Source: Apus apus (taxonomy: Eukaryota; Chordata; Aves; Apodiformes; Apodidae). Taken from it: DNA of 64,000 nucleotides. Both the position numbers and the translations under genes were made by a program. Positions 46,397 to 59,703 of this stretch are shown piece by piece. The notes beneath the pieces are model-generated. The model saw nothing but the letters and a program-made list of their open reading frames with translations, was not told where the DNA came from and searched no databases. Location: contig NC_067285.1 in assembly GCF_020740795.1 (NCBI RefSeq), forward strand, positions 112,779,008-112,843,007, given 5' to 3'. How positions within the stretch are numbered: position 1 is the first letter of the stretch; each line of letters begins with the position of its first letter.

Positions 46397-47707
46397 AAAT
46401 ATTTAACCAGTTACATGCCACAGGAGACTTTTGGAAGGGAAACCCATCACTGGTCTTCTCCTGGTGGGCTGCAAACCACCCCTGTTCAGCAGCTCCATGA
46501 GAATTCACCTGCAGAGGGATGTGATCCGAGATGAGCCAGCTCTGCCTCAGGAAGGTTCCTCCTCTTGGTATCACATCTTCAGACCTTATCTTGCATTTGA
46601 CACCCCCTCCAAGGGAAGCAGGAGGGGAAGGGAGGGAGCATTTAAGCTACAGAACTTCTCTCAGGTCAGACCAATGCTCAGGAGCATGTACTTAAGAGAA
46701 ATAAGGGTGGGTTTGTTTTCTCTTTAGTAGGACAATGTTTTTTTTCTGGGGTAACATCTGTGTGGGAGCAAGGTACAACTTCACAGCAATAAAGAAGACA
46801 GGGAGAACCAGAGGGGCTACACAATCCCAGAAATAACAGAGCACTAAACCACCTAACTCCTTAAATCAGGGTGGCTCTGCCCAAATTAAGAGGCTAAAAT
46901 CCTCAACAGCTCAACAAGCTCCTCATTTTGCAGCAGCTGCTTGTGCCTGGTGACTGAACCATGTTTTCTCCCACGGGAACAGATCCACTCAGCCCTGCTG
47001 GGTCCTGCTTCAGATCATGGCCCAGCACCTGCCAGGGACAGACACATCCCAGCAGTCCCAGCTTCCAGATGTGGGCACTTAAAACCAGGCTCTGGGTAGA
47101 CTTTGGCATCAGAAGTCGGGGAGGTAGCTGCCAACACCTGGGCAGGCAAAAGGAGCTCAGCCATGAGGATGTGAATCACCTAGAAGTTTACGTAGGCAGG
47201 CTGGGGCTCTGCTGGGGATGCAGCTTGAAACTGGTGGCACTGGTCCCAAGTTTGAGAGGTCCAGAAAGAAGTGATGCTGTAGGTATGTGCCTTAAACAGC
47301 AGCAGGGTGGGTAGCACAGCTCCCAAGGTAAGAAGGTGGTGGAGAAGAGGGGGCACTGCGTGAGCTCAGTCACACCACTCAAATGTCAACCAACCACCTC
47401 CTGAAATCATCTGCAGGCCTGGAGATGCCCCCCTTATGGCACCAGGGGCTGCATCCTCTGCTCCAGCCACATTACCCTGCCATCACTTGTATGGACACTT
47501 GCAGAGACCATCCAACCACGTGGAACTTGTCTAAATTCAATGCTTGGAAAAAAACCAAACATGCTGAGGTACCCAAGGGTGCTGATGGACACGCAGCAAG
47601 AACTGATCTCAGCCCTTCAGCAAACCTCCCAAGCACCCAAACTGCTACCCCAGCTGCTGAGCTTGATATTCTAGTTCTCTGCAACCCCAGATCTCATCAA
47701 TACTCAG

Positions 47708-48012
47708 AGTGATTAAGGTTGGAAGGGACCTTCAGTCCCAACCCCCTGCATGGGCAGGGACACCTCCCACCAGCCCAGGTTGCTCCAAGCCCCATCCAAC
47801 CTGCCCTTCAACACTGCCAGGGATGGGGCAGCCACAGCTTCTCTGGGCAACCTGGGCCAGGGTCTCACTACTCTCATGGTAAAGAATTTCTTCCTGATGT
47901 CTCACCTAAATCTCCCCTCTTTCAGTTTAAAACCATCACCCCTTTTCCTATCACTGCCCTCTCTGGTGAAAAGCCCCTCCCCAGCTTTTCTGGAGCCCCT
48001 TCACTGCTAGAC
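47708..48012 (-). mobile_element. CR1 3' fragment
   Basis: Antisense AGTGATTAAGGTTGGAAGGG to TTTTCTGGAGCCCCTTCACT. The last CR1 before a long CR1-free interval to about 54040. Confidence 0.9.
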
Positions 48013-49706
48013 AGTTGTTTTTTGTTGGTGTTTTTTTAATACAAATAATTAAAATACTAAGCAAAAAAGCAGCATAGCTCAAGTCAAGAGGGAGAGTATT
48101 TAAGTGCAACCTGTTTTTTCCAACTCCTTGCCATTATCTTCACCTTTGGAACACCCACCTGCAGCTGAAGGAGGGACACCGATAGCTTCTGCAGCAGCAG
48201 GAATTTGTCCCAACAGATGAATCTGTCCCAACAGATGACCCACCTGAGGTGCCACACACATCCCTTCTCCTCCTCCAAGAGCAGACCTCAGCTCTCCAAG
48301 CCAGCAGCTCTTTGCAGCAGAGATGCAGATGGGGAGCAGAAGGCAGCAGCTCCCCCAGGACACACTCTTCATGTTTAATGAGCCATCAGAACAGTGCCAA
48401 GTGACCCAAGCTCAGGCAGAGTTTTCTGCGAGGGAAAGAAAGGCACAGCCAAGGATTTGAAAGGAAAACAACACAAAAGCTGAAGAGGAAAGGGCTAATT
48501 TGTGTTCCTAAAGCATGTACTCCAGGTGCTCCCTTGTCTGTCTGCTCTTTAGACAATATTGATGGTTTGCTCTTTGCAACCAGATCTGCAGCCAGGAGTG
48601 TAAGGGACAGGGTTTGGTACTTAGATGTTGTAATTAGGTATGAAAACAGTTAAAGAAAGGACTGTTCTGATGTCCACAGGCCTCAGCACAGACAGAAAAA
48701 GGGGCAAACCCTTCCCATGATGTCTATTAAGCTGTTTTGGAAGCTTGACAGATGACAGGACAGCTCAGCTGGAACACTGAAGAGATGCAGAAGACAGTGC
48801 AACTGTAGGACAATTATGGATCCTTTGTAATTGCTTATTATGGCAAAGCAAGCCCCAAGGGGGCAGCTGCTGCTCAGACACAGGCTCCAGTTCTCTGGAG
48901 AAACAAATACCTACTTGGCAATTTGGCAGTACATCCACAGGGGGGGATGCCAGAGAGCCAACTTCCAGAGAAGGGCTGGGGAAGACGAGAGCTGGGTCAG
49001 ATGATGACAGAGAAAACGGATTGCATTGAAGTTTTGGGAGGATGGACACAAGAGATGAGGTTCAGGCAACCCTGGGTGTGGACATGAACCTTGTCCAGGC
49101 AGGTAGAACCACTGTGAAGGGCAAGAAACAGGACACTGTGAACAAGAGAAAAAGCTTGATCCAGGAGTAAGAAGGACACGTGCCAACAGACAGTGGACGT
49201 TCATGCCTAGTGGGACGCAGACTGGAGAATGATCACTGCTTTTGGTGACATGGCATGTTTCAGGTCCCTTTTTTTGTCACTGAGAACACCACAAAAACAA
49301 CCCAGGCCTTTCCCTCCAACCCCCAAGCATTCTCCAGCCTTGACCAAGCTTCATGTTTCTTCGGAGTGCCCACAGAACACAGTTCAGCAGCAGTTCCTAA
49401 AGCAGCCAAACTCGAGGTGCAGGAGTTCACAAACAGTTTCAGTCTTCTGGTACAGCTGGGGGTGGGGACCTTTTGGGGAGAACTGTTTGCCCTCCAGTAC
49501 ATGGAAAGGTGACCATTAACGCATTTGTTTTCAGAGCATCCCAGTTCAGAGGTCATGAGGAAGTGTCTCTCATGTCCCACAGTCCTTGGGCTCACCTCAA
49601 AGTACTTCACCAGATGGCAGCTCTGAAGCAAACCAGTTCTCTTCCTTTCCTCCAACCCCATCCTCTTGCAACAATGCACTGATGCATACCCAAGTGGAGC
49701 TTGACA

Positions 49707-50028
49707 TTTATTAATCACTCCAAACGTTGACACCAGAGAATTTGGGTAGTGTTGCTATGGAAGTGGTCATACTTGCTTCCTAAGCAATCTAGAAAGTGCT
49801 AAGCAGCGTGCTCAGCAGTCCATGTTTTCACCAACACTCCTTCATTTACACGGAGCAAAATCTGCTCCCACACACAGCGTGTCAACAGTCTTTCTGAAGG
49901 CAACAAAATAAGTCTCAGACCAACAAAACTATTCAGGTATAACTCCAATTTTAATTGTCAAGCTAACTTCTAGCTCCTACATTCAACGCAAGGATCAAAA
50001 ACTACAAGTTTGAGAGCAGAAGTTTATT
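49707..50028 (-). other. Candidate polyadenylation signals for SLC4A11
   Basis: Minus-strand AATAAA hexamers occur at 50023-50028 and 49707-49712, and an ATTAAA at 49950-49955. They are the first clear hexamers I see to the left of the SLC4A11 stop, which would imply a 3' untranslated region of about 3.4-3.8 kb. A plus-strand AATAAA lies at 50221-50226, so a convergent transcript ending here is an alternative. Confidence 0.2.
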
Positions 50029-52363
50029 CCATCTCCAGTTTCTGATCGTTTTTGGCAGCTGTCAAAAGATAACTTCCCAAATCCACTCGTTCCAGAAGCT
50101 TTTGACTGCCTTGGGGTTCCAGCTGAACATCATGGACTCCCTTCATAGCTATCAACATCTTTCAAACCCAGTTCTTTGGCAACAGTTATACATAGCATTG
50201 TGCGTATACAAAGAGCTTGTAATAAAACTTCTTTTACATTCTAATTGTCTTAACCTTCACAGAAGTATTAAAGTGCTCAATCATCTCTGAACAAACTCGC
50301 CTTCCCTGGTTAGCCTACTTCCTGGAAACGCCTGCACTTCAGTCAGCAAAACCAGAAGCAAACAAGAAGAGAAAAGGTACTTGTATGGGAAAATAAAAAT
50401 AAACCCTCTGCAGGATCGTTACAGCCCTTCTCACACGTCCCTTCTACCCATCTATTGAGATGTGGGTCCAAGTGTCCAACCCATCTAAGCCAGCCCAACT
50501 GCTTTGCCCAGGTTGCACTGGTTTCCCAGCAGTTGATTCTTTGGCCCCTCCACGTTTGTTGAAAGAAAACCCTGTGCAACAGGATCCCACTGATGCTACC
50601 AAGAAAATAGGAACACTGAGGCCACTCTGGTAAAGCAACAGCAACAAAAGAGAGAAACAAGTGTTGTGATGGATGTTGAACCCTTCCAAGCCAACTGGAT
50701 TTTAAATGATCTCAGTTAGCCACGTCTGTCACTATCTGTAATTAATGCTTTCTAACAGGATTTACGTGGGGACATTTTCAGTCCCTCAGAGTGGGGGGAT
50801 GGAGGGTACATCTCAAAACTACTTCCTCTGGCCAGACCTGCGTGCCAGTTTACCCCACCACGCTCTGTGCTGGAGGAAATCCCACCCAGAGCCTCTGTTC
50901 TTCCTTGAAGCCACATTCCCTTGTGCATGTCCTCTCCTTTCTCCAGCACGAGTCCAGCCAGCCCACAGGGTGACTCCTGCCTGCCAGGAGCTGAGACACC
51001 AGAAACGCAACCCCAGGACACGGGCATTTAACAGCTTAACCACAGGATGATGCTTTTCATTCTACCTGGAGTTAAATCTTCTGACACCCGTGGGAAAAGC
51101 GTGTTATTTAAGCATCATCAGACCTTTGCACTCCCTGTCTTACAACAGGTACTGAACTGTTTGCTGTCACCTGCTCTTTTTCTGTTGACTGAAGATCAGA
51201 CCTGCTTTTACCACCTCCGCCTTCGCGCTGCCCCCAAATCCTGTTGACTGTTTGTTCTCTGTTCCCACACGCAACCCTTGAGGAACACCTATTAGTGAGC
51301 TCGCCACAGAAATGACTCAAAAAGCCAGGAAATACTGTCAACACAGAGTTTTATACCTGCTGTCATGCCACTTCCCAGCTGTGGCAGGAATTACCCTCTG
51401 CTGAGGGCCAAACGTGGGGCGTTACCTGCTTCGACGCCCTGGGGTGGTCAGCAGTGGGTTGGTGCTACATGAAGGTCATGCTTCCAAGGGCACACCAGGT
51501 TGCTTGACTTGCTAAGCTGAGGGCTTTCCCCCTCCCCAGAACTGTGCAGGGATAATAAAAACCACCTCCACTTCCTTGGGAATACTGCTTTCCTCCATCA
51601 GGTATCGACATGAAGATGAAGGGTTTTGTAAGAAAAGAAAACCATAGGTTTTCAAACATGTTTTAGAGCCACAGGCAGCTAGGTCAAGGTGAAATACCAT
51701 GTGATATTTAGTGCAAATAACACCAAATCTTCAGTGCCTAGAGTCTGGCTTGGCTTCAGCATAGGAGCTTTTGACCCAATGCCTTCCTCTCTCCTTACAG
51801 AGTTGGTTTTCCTCCTCAAGCAGAGGAACACTCCACCAGTTTGGGCACGTGCTGCTAAAAACCTGGCACCGTTGAGTGGGCAAGCAATTGGTAAGAAACA
51901 CTTTTCTGTGCTAAAAATATATTTGCATTTCATTTTAGACAGTTCTTCTTCCCTGGTTTCTCCTGTTAGGAAAGTTCATTACTTTCAGAGGTCCACATTT
52001 TCCTTAACACTTTACCTGTGATCTGGAGCGTGCAGCAAAGGACAAGCACTGAGCTAAAGGGGCAGCTTGTTTCACAGTACTCCAAGTAAGAAAACTGACC
52101 ATAGTACAAGCAAAATTAAATAAACTGAAAATTAAAAGACAGCAGAAATTAGATTCATCCAGAAATATAATATAATGTCTGGGAGTGGGGAAAACTGGAG
52201 ATTAGCTACATAAACAGAACCGATGAAATGACCAACAAATATTGATTAGGCAAAGGAGGAAAACTTTCATGGCACGCTGTACATTAAAATGAAATGCAAA
52301 ATTCACACATGTTGGAGCATCATGACAGAATTATGAAGGTCTCAAGCAATGGAAAGAAGAAAA

Positions 52364-52407
52364 CAAAGGAACATCTTGAAGAAAGCAAAGGAACACCTTG
52401 AAGAAAG
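52364..52407. repeat. Two-copy 22-bp tandem duplication
   Basis: CAAAGGAACAYCTTGAAGAA followed by AG is repeated twice with a single C/T difference, left of the SLC4A11 stop. Confidence 0.8.
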
Positions 52408-53468
52408 CAACACATGAACAAAAACAGTAACTGAGCAGCTTCAGAAGGAAAAAGAAAAAGCAGCACTGAAGCAGAGAACAAGAATAGGGTCAGGACATCA
52501 CAGGTAACACTGACTGCACAAAACACTTTTGATATTTTGAAAGAATCAGGCCTATTTGTATTCTATGCAAAATATATACACAAATCCATATGTATATATG
52601 TACACATAGGCACTACTGTACATATGTATATGCAATCATCAACACAACTGCCCCCTGACAGGTTTCTGACTCTGGGTGCAAGCAAGAAGGGTGCAGTTGT
52701 GCAAAGCTACACTTCCTGTATTTCATTACTGAGAAGAAACAGGAGAAAGATCCAAAATAATTCCCAGATGTGGTTTCATCAACATCACCCCACAGCCCAA
52801 CCTCTGAACGTTTCCAGCTCGTTCGTAGGAATTGAATATTCACCCAAAGCTGTGGATTGTATTGGTACAAATCAGATCTGTTTCCAACCCTGAGGAGATG
52901 GCCAGACAGCTCTCCTGCCCATCAGTGGCTTAACATCAGGCCACCCCACACAGAACACCAATTTGGGAATGCTGGATGCATGGGAAATGGAATTCCAAGG
53001 CCCGGACAGGAGTGTCATTCCGTGAGGGAAGGGTCAGGTGCTGTCCTTGTAGTGTTTTGGAAGAAAACACGAACGTGGTGCATAAAAAAAAAAACCACCC
53101 CAAAACCAAAACACAACAAAACATTTCCCCCCACACCCCTCAAAGAGAGGAACACATGACAACTCTGAGAAGGCATGCTCCATGCTGATCTTTGGGGTTT
53201 CCAGTTTTGGGATGTGGAAAGTAGCATTTCCATCAAGCTCGCTCGCTTCCCTCGCAGCTCCAAAGAGCATCAGCCTCCCGAGTCCAAGGCTGGTTTGGTC
53301 TGATACTTCAATGCTCAACTGGTCTTTGATATGTCATATGAGAGCAGAAAGAGAGTGGAGAGAAAAAAAAAAAATAAAGAACTGCAGATAGATTGTTTTA
53401 TGCCTCAGCAAAGCCACCTTCCCACTCCAAGGGAGCTGCCCTCGCTGCTCAGCGTCAGAGGAGCCTGT

Positions 53469-53532
53469 TTAATGCTCTGCATCCATAGCATCCAAGTACT
53501 TGGCTTCAATGATCTTAGGGAGCAGGTTATAC
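53469..53532 (-). CDS. SLC4A11: SLC4A11 terminal coding exon with stop
   Basis: One base completes Arg, followed by YNLLPKIIEAKYLDAMDAEH and a TAA stop at 53469-53471. Compared with the human protein as I know it, the C-terminus lacks the final two residues (Arg-Pro) but keeps the diagnostic AKYLDxMDAEH end. The acceptor TTCTTAG ends at 53533. The exon is too short to stand out by length; the splice phase and family match identify it. The intron before it is 4057 bases and holds CR1 copies at 54040, 54345 and 57106. Confidence 0.93.
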
Positions 53533-54039
53533 CTAAGAAGAAGCCAGAGAGAGGGAATTAGTGCTTGTTTGTACCTCCTGCAACATCTTGTCTGTCCCAG
53601 GACTCTCAGCTGAGTTTGCCCATGGCCATGCAACACAACAGATTCACCCAGATGAAGGGGAGAGGGAGTGGGAAGTAAAACCAACCAACCCTGCAAGCAA
53701 ATACAGCAATTACAGGAGGAAAAACACAGAGCTCCTCCCTGGAGGAAGCCTCCTCATTTCAGTCAAGGAGGAAAGAGAACTTCCTCATCCTCATATCAGA
53801 AAAGTCACTTTCCTAGAGCACTGTCACCACAAAGTCTTCAAGATGCCAAAAATGTACCATTTCACCCAGCCCACATCTCTGCTGCTGGTTTGAGCTGAGG
53901 AAGCAGGCAAAGCTTCCTGACAGTTGGCTAGCAGATGGGTGGCTTTGCCAAGAATCCCCATTTACTTCCAGTATCTACTTTCTCCACCACTTTCCCTGTA
54001 TTTTCCCAACACAAAAGCCCCACCTGGTGCAGCCTTACA

Positions 54040-54128
54040 GTCACAGAAGCACAGAATGGTTGGGGTTGGAAAGGACCTTTGGAGATCATCACGTCCAACC
54101 CTCCTGCCAGAGCAGGACAACACTGTCC
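54040..54128 (-). mobile_element. CR1 tail fragment in SLC4A11 intron
   Basis: Antisense AGAATGGTTGGGGTTGGAAA to CTCCTGCCAGAGCAGGACAA. Confidence 0.75.
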
Positions 54129-54344
54129 ACACCAAGCATGGAGAGCTCACAGGAGAAACCCTCCTCTACACTGACAGGCCTGGCTCACAGACCTGCATAC
54201 ATGGGCTATTTATCTTGCACCTCCACAGTTCTGCACATACCCCAGGCCATTCCTTTCAGCTCTCCCACAAAGAAGTTTTAACAGACATTTCAGAAGCTTT
54301 GGTCTTTAGAGAAGCACCAAACATATCACCAAGAACAACAGAAT

Positions 54345-54814
54345 AAGGACATGGAGCTGTTGGAGAATGTCCAGAGGAGGCCACAAAGATGCTCAGAGGG
54401 CTGGAGCAGCTCTGCTCTGGAGACAGGCTAGGAGAGTTGGGGTGTTCAGCCTGGAGAAGGCTCCAGGGAAACCTCAGAGCACTTTCCAGTGCCTGAAGGG
54501 GCTCCAGGAAAGCTGGGGAGGGGCTTGGGACAAGGGCAGGGAGGGATGGGATGAGGGGGAATGGTTTCAAGCTGAAAGAAGGGAGATTGAGATGAGATGT
54601 TAGGAAGAAATTCTTCACTATGAGGGTGGTGAGACAGTGACCCAGGTTGCCCAGAGAAGCTGTGGCTGCCCCAACCCTGGCAGTGTTGAAGGGCAGGTTG
54701 GATGGGGCTTGGAGCAGCCTGGGCTGGTGGGAGGTGTCCCTGCCCATGCAGGGGGGTTGGAACTAGTTGATCTTGAAGGTCCCTTCCAACCTAAACCATT
54801 CTATGATTCTATGA
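54345..54814 (+). mobile_element. CR1 fragment in SLC4A11 intron
   Basis: Sense copy from AAGGACATGGAGCTGTTGGA to CCATTCTATGATTCTATGAC. Confidence 0.92.
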
Positions 54815-57105
54815 CTTGAGAGCACAGTAAGAGGCTAAGCAGGGCTGTGACACTCATTCCTCCATCCCTACCTGGAGTTTGGTTTCCACTGGATCATGGA
54901 GACACTAATTCCCTTACTTTTGTTTGCAAGAGCATCCTCACGACTCAATGTATTTGGATGAGCAAGGCAAGGCACTGTAACAGTGTAACAATGCACTATG
55001 AAGTTGCTCTCATTAAATCCTTCTACATATTTAGTTTGACACTCGTCTTTGCTTAACAAAGAAGCTGTTCTTCAGCTGTTAAAATAGGGCACAGAGCATT
55101 AGAAGACAGTTTAAGACTTGGAAGTGCCTCTTCAACGCTCTGATAGAGATCCCAAACAGCACTACTGAGAAGCATCAGAAACTGCTTAGTCTGCCATGAA
55201 GTAAAATGCAGGAGAATCATAGAAACACAGATAAGCATCACAGAGAACTTGGAATGAAGATTATTCCTTTCTGAGGACCTTGACCCTCTTTTTCTCCAGA
55301 GCAGGAATAGCTTGTATCCAGAAACTAGTCACCTCAAAGCTCTGAATCAATGCCAAGAACTGGGGATACCCAAAAAGATCACTTTTTCTCCCAACAGGCT
55401 GCTCTCCACTGCAAGGAGAAGCCACTGAAGTTCTTGATCTTTCACATTACCACACCACCAGTGGGAAAAAAGATGGTCCCTCACCACTGACAATGCAAAT
55501 CACGTGTCTGATGCTGTCAGACAGATGGAAACATAGCTTTGAGACAGACAACATGGCTGGTTTTCTGGGTGGGACACTTAACCGTGACTCACTCATCTGG
55601 GTTTGATTCTTGACTTTGACCCCTGGCTACTCTCCCATCTCCTCTTCCATCCTTCACTTCTTAAAAAAATATAGATATTTCTTCAACTGTATCTCATCTA
55701 TTTAGAGTGCCAAGTCTTTGTGAGAAAGTAATTGTTAACTACAAGGCTTATGTTTTGTGGTGCTGTCTTCTCATCTGGAGTCCACAGTAATAACATGAAG
55801 GCAAAAGGTATCAGAACAAGGAAAACCAAGGGCAAATTTCTGTGGGGTGCCAGGTAGCACCATCTTCCCCTCAGCAGCAGGGCTGGTTATCCAGCTACTA
55901 GAAAAAAGCTGCTCTGGAAGAAGAAATGAGTTAGCAACAGAGCTAGTGTAAGATGACAGTATCTTAGTGACTCAAAACAAGATGTATCTGCACTATTACG
56001 TGACCTTGCTCTTATTAGAAAATGGGGTTCTTTGACAGCCCCACATTTCTTACACCACGTCCAACACTCAAATGTTTGGCAAAGAGTGCCCCACCTTTTC
56101 TTTTCTGTAGGCAGCTGCTCTGGGCAGAGACCTGCAATTCCCTCAAGAGTCACCCATCCAGAACTGCACACAGTTGAAGTATTTACCAGCCACTTAACCA
56201 GCCACCCAAAGTGATGCCTGTGTGAAGGGTGGGTGAGACACTCTTCCCACAGGAACAGCAGTTTCAGTGTTTTCCAAGGTTTTGTTTATCTTTACAAACC
56301 CAGCCCAAATAGCTGTAACCTGATCCTGTTGAAAGCCACGGTAGTTTTGATATTTGCTGATGTTTTAGAAAGAACTGGGGCCATCTTTACCACCCAAAGA
56401 AAACACAATAGCTGCCTGTGCAGATTATCCCATTGGTGGCCTTGAACTTGAAGATCAGAATGAAAAATCTGAGGCTGCAAGCTCAAAGACAACCAGCTAT
56501 CACTGGATGCCATGCTGGCCTAAAAATAACCAAGCGGACTGGAAACAGATCTGTTCCTTTCAAGATCTTATTATGGCTTCTCATTATACCCAAAGGATGG
56601 AGAGCATTGAATTTAACTGGAGAATGATGGGCACTCACTGTTAATGAACACTAAGGAAGAAATTAGTTACATTTCCCAATGATTCTCTCCCAAGGCTTCA
56701 AGATATTGTGGGGTCGTCCCAATTTTAAAGATGCATTTTAAAACCAAAAGTGGCCAGTTTGACCTGACTTCTCATTTGCAATGGCACTCAGCAGTGCAGA
56801 AGGTTTGTAAGGTCCCCACAGTACTAGATCAAAGAGAAGGATTCCTCTTAAGAAAAAGTTTCTAGTTCTACTCTGAGCACAGGCCTTAGAAAATCAAATT
56901 GCAAAGCCATAAAGGATGTTATCAAATGCCTAGAGGGAAGGCTCAGAATGCACCTTCTCAGGAAGACCAGGCACCTCTCAGACTGCAAAAGGAGACTCAT
57001 TTGCCTCTCTACTGGCTGTAAGAAAAGTACCTGCCAGCCCAGAACCCTTTGCACAGCACCCAGCATCAGTGAAATCACAGGCTCTCTGCACTATTGCACG
57101 TCAAG

Positions 57106-57421
57106 CCTGAGGAGCTGGTGAAGAAGGGGAGGGACTGTTCACAAGGTTATGGAGTGATAGGACAAGGGGCAATGGTCTTAAACCAGAGCAGGGTAGATTT
57201 AGATTAGACATCAGGAAGAAGTTATTTAGAAAGAGGGTTCTGAAGCACTGGAACAGGTTGCCCAGAGAGGTGGTGGAGGCCCCATCCCTGGAAACATTCA
57301 AGGTCAGGCTTGAGGAGGCTCTGAGCAACCTGATCTAATTAAAAAGGTCCCTGCTCACTGCAGGGGGGGCTGGACTAGGTCACCTTTAAAGTTCCCTTCC
57401 AACCCTACACATTCTATGACT
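57106..57421 (+). mobile_element. CR1 fragment in SLC4A11 intron
   Basis: Sense copy from CTGAGGAGCTGGTGAAGAAG to ACATTCTATGACTCC, ending only about 170 bases from the left edge of the coding exon at 57590. Confidence 0.88.
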
Positions 57422-57589
57422 CCATTAGATGAAAAGGTCACCATCATCCACTTCCAGGATCAGGCTACTCAGGAAAGTACCAGATGCCCCTCTAGACCCC
57501 TCAGACTTCCTGCAGTCTGAGGCCTGTAGACAAAAGGCACAGGAGGCAGCAAAAAAGACAGCCAAGCTTTGCCCAGAAGAGCTTCCTAC

Positions 57590-57759
57590 CTGATAGGGAT
57601 CATCCCTATCATGATGAGTGGGAAGATCATCTTCATGTAGGGCAACGGTGACATGCCAAAGCCACAGAGGATGAGGAGCTGCAGGACCTGCAAGCCTGTG
57701 AAGTAGTGGATCTTCCTCTGGGGCACTCTGCGGATGTAATGTGTCGGAGGATAAGCAGT
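57590..57759 (-). CDS. SLC4A11: SLC4A11 coding exon, second from last
   Basis: Encodes 56 residues plus two bases of an Arg codon, starting [20 protein letters not shown] and ending [15 protein letters not shown]. The segment covers the cytoplasmic loop and the last hydrophobic membrane segments (about residues 21-38 and 43-56 of the exon). The acceptor is CTCTTCCAG ending at 57760; the donor AG|GTAGGA is at 57590/57589. Phases match both neighbouring exons, and the reading frame is intact. The intron to the preceding exon is 1944 bases. Confidence 0.95.
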
Positions 57760-58142
57760 CTGGAAGAGAAGAATGACATGTTAGATATGCAGCTACCTGG
57801 GCTTGTGACTGCAGGATGTGGCACAGGCTTTTGGACACAGGAGTTTTAAGGAACTCCGTTTACACACACACAATGTGCATCAACAGCAGAGTCTTTAACA
57901 GGATTTGTAGGGTTAAAGCAGGTGCCTTAAGCCACAGCATTGGCAGCAACACACAGATGATGACTGGGCACTAGAAACCAGGGGGAGAAAAGACAGACCA
58001 CATGGCTAAGTTTGCCTTTGGGAGCATCTGGAGTACAATAAAGTATCTTGATAAATACAATAATGAGATTCCCCGAGTAGGATTATCAGGGCTTTGCAGC
58101 AACACATGTGGGGGTGTGCAAGGGGGTGATGGTACACTTCCA

Positions 58143-58283
58143 CTCTCTGGCAGTGTTGAAGGGCAGGTTGGATGGGGCTTGGAGCAACCTGGTCTGGTGG
58201 GAGGTGTCCCTGCCCATGCAGGGGGTTGGAACTAGAGGGTCTTGAAGGTCCCTTATGACCCAAACCAGTGTGGGATTCTATGG
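58143..58283 (+). mobile_element. CR1 3' tail in SLC4A11 intron
   Basis: Sense tail CTCTGGCAGTGTTGAAGGGC to GTGGGATTCTATGG, truncated at the same point as the copy at 24549. Confidence 0.85.
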
Positions 58284-59703
58284 TAAGCAGGTGTATTTGG
58301 GTGGTGATACTGCCAGATGGTTTCTCCACCTGAATTCTGTCCTCTGCTGATCTGACTCCATCCTTGCCCTTGGTGGTCCCATTTCTTGGCTTAACCTTGA
58401 TAAGGGAAGACTAGGAGATGAGACTGGGGAGGTGTAGAAAGAGGCTGTAAGCAGGCTGCAGTGATTAACTCATAAACCACTCATTTTTGAGAAAGAAGAG
58501 AAAAAAGTGACACGAATAGGCTAAACGTTGCTCGCGGTTCCTTCTGACAGTGACTTGCTCATGTCTGAGCACAGGCTTTGACTCACTGTCTATACATCAG
58601 TGACAAGTATGAGCGACTGTCTGCTGGCACTGATACAGACTCCATGGATTTCAGATTGTGCCATGACTCACTAAAAGGTTTCCAGAAAAGGGAGATCTCC
58701 ATATTTGAGAAGACTTTGATTTTTTCCCAAAAGCGAAGCTTGGAAAATTCCACAGATAAATTAGCACTAAACCCAGCAGTAATATTCCACATACACCAGT
58801 AACCATTCAACCCTCGTTCAAAAATTGACGTGACAAATGGAAGCTTTACCCGGATTTTCAAGAGTTTTAACCTCTGGGATGTAAAATTAGAGATCAAGAT
58901 AGATTAGCAGAGGTGCAGAACCAACTGGTGGGCTCATTAAGTCCTCGTTGCATAAGAGAAGGTGAGCTGGAGACTCCTTACAACTCCCAGGTACCGCAAG
59001 GTAACACCTTCTTAGCAACTGTCACAGAGATGGGTTTGAAAGCAAATCTTCCAGGTATCTTTTCAGCCCACATCAGAGGGGTTTCAAAACTGCAAGTCGT
59101 TTTGTTTTGAGTTTAAAACCTTATCTCGTGGTATTTCACACAAGTCAAAATGAAATCACCCATCCTGGAGCTTTGTTGGGGAAAGTGAAAGTCATAATTT
59201 ACTCATTATCGTGTGCTTTCTAGTACTTTATTATTTTAAATGCACAGCCCCTGCAGCTGGCACTCATCACAGTGGGTTTTTAAAACTTATAAACAACCTA
59301 CGTTCTGTAAGCTTTTTTTTTCTTTTTTAAATAATCCTTGTTTGAAGGTATTTTTGATTTGCACTCTACACAGTTGAAGGGGCACCTTCACTGGTAGCAG
59401 CTCTCCTGGCTCCACTCCCACACTTGTCTTTGCCTCTGGAGAACTGGCCTCCAGAGCAATTCTTAGACTGAAAAGAGAAGGATCATATCCAACACAATGC
59501 TCTGAACAAGAAAGCTCAGACTCTTTTGTGGCAGGGAAATGCAGAAAGCCATTTATATGGAATTTGAAAGGCAGAGGAGATGCAGTGCAGTTCTATGAAT
59601 AAGTCAGCCACCACCTTTTTTTTTAACCCAACAACAGCCTTGCCACTTCTGTTGCTTGACACTGCACTACCCTCCCAACTCCTTTGACTGCTTTTTTGTG
59701 TAC

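Larger units (their letters stand above)
37152..53468. other. Interval between the HTR7-like promoter and the end of SLC4A11
   Basis: Outside listed features, the stretches 38621-39427, 40351-42195, 42594-43375, 44495-45427, 46397-47707 and 48013-53468 show no recognised gene. Homopolymer runs occur at 39103-39120 and 42660-42710. The 48013-53468 part is free of CR1 and contains plus- and minus-strand AATAAA hexamers, which fits untranslated or terminator sequence of SLC4A11. ITPA, which sits tail-to-tail with SLC4A11 in human, was not recognised here. Confidence 0.55.

Noticed and set aside
40079-47000. A possible tandem gene family sharing RDGAATASLGNLGQ
   Set aside because: All members coincide with antisense CR1 3' ends.
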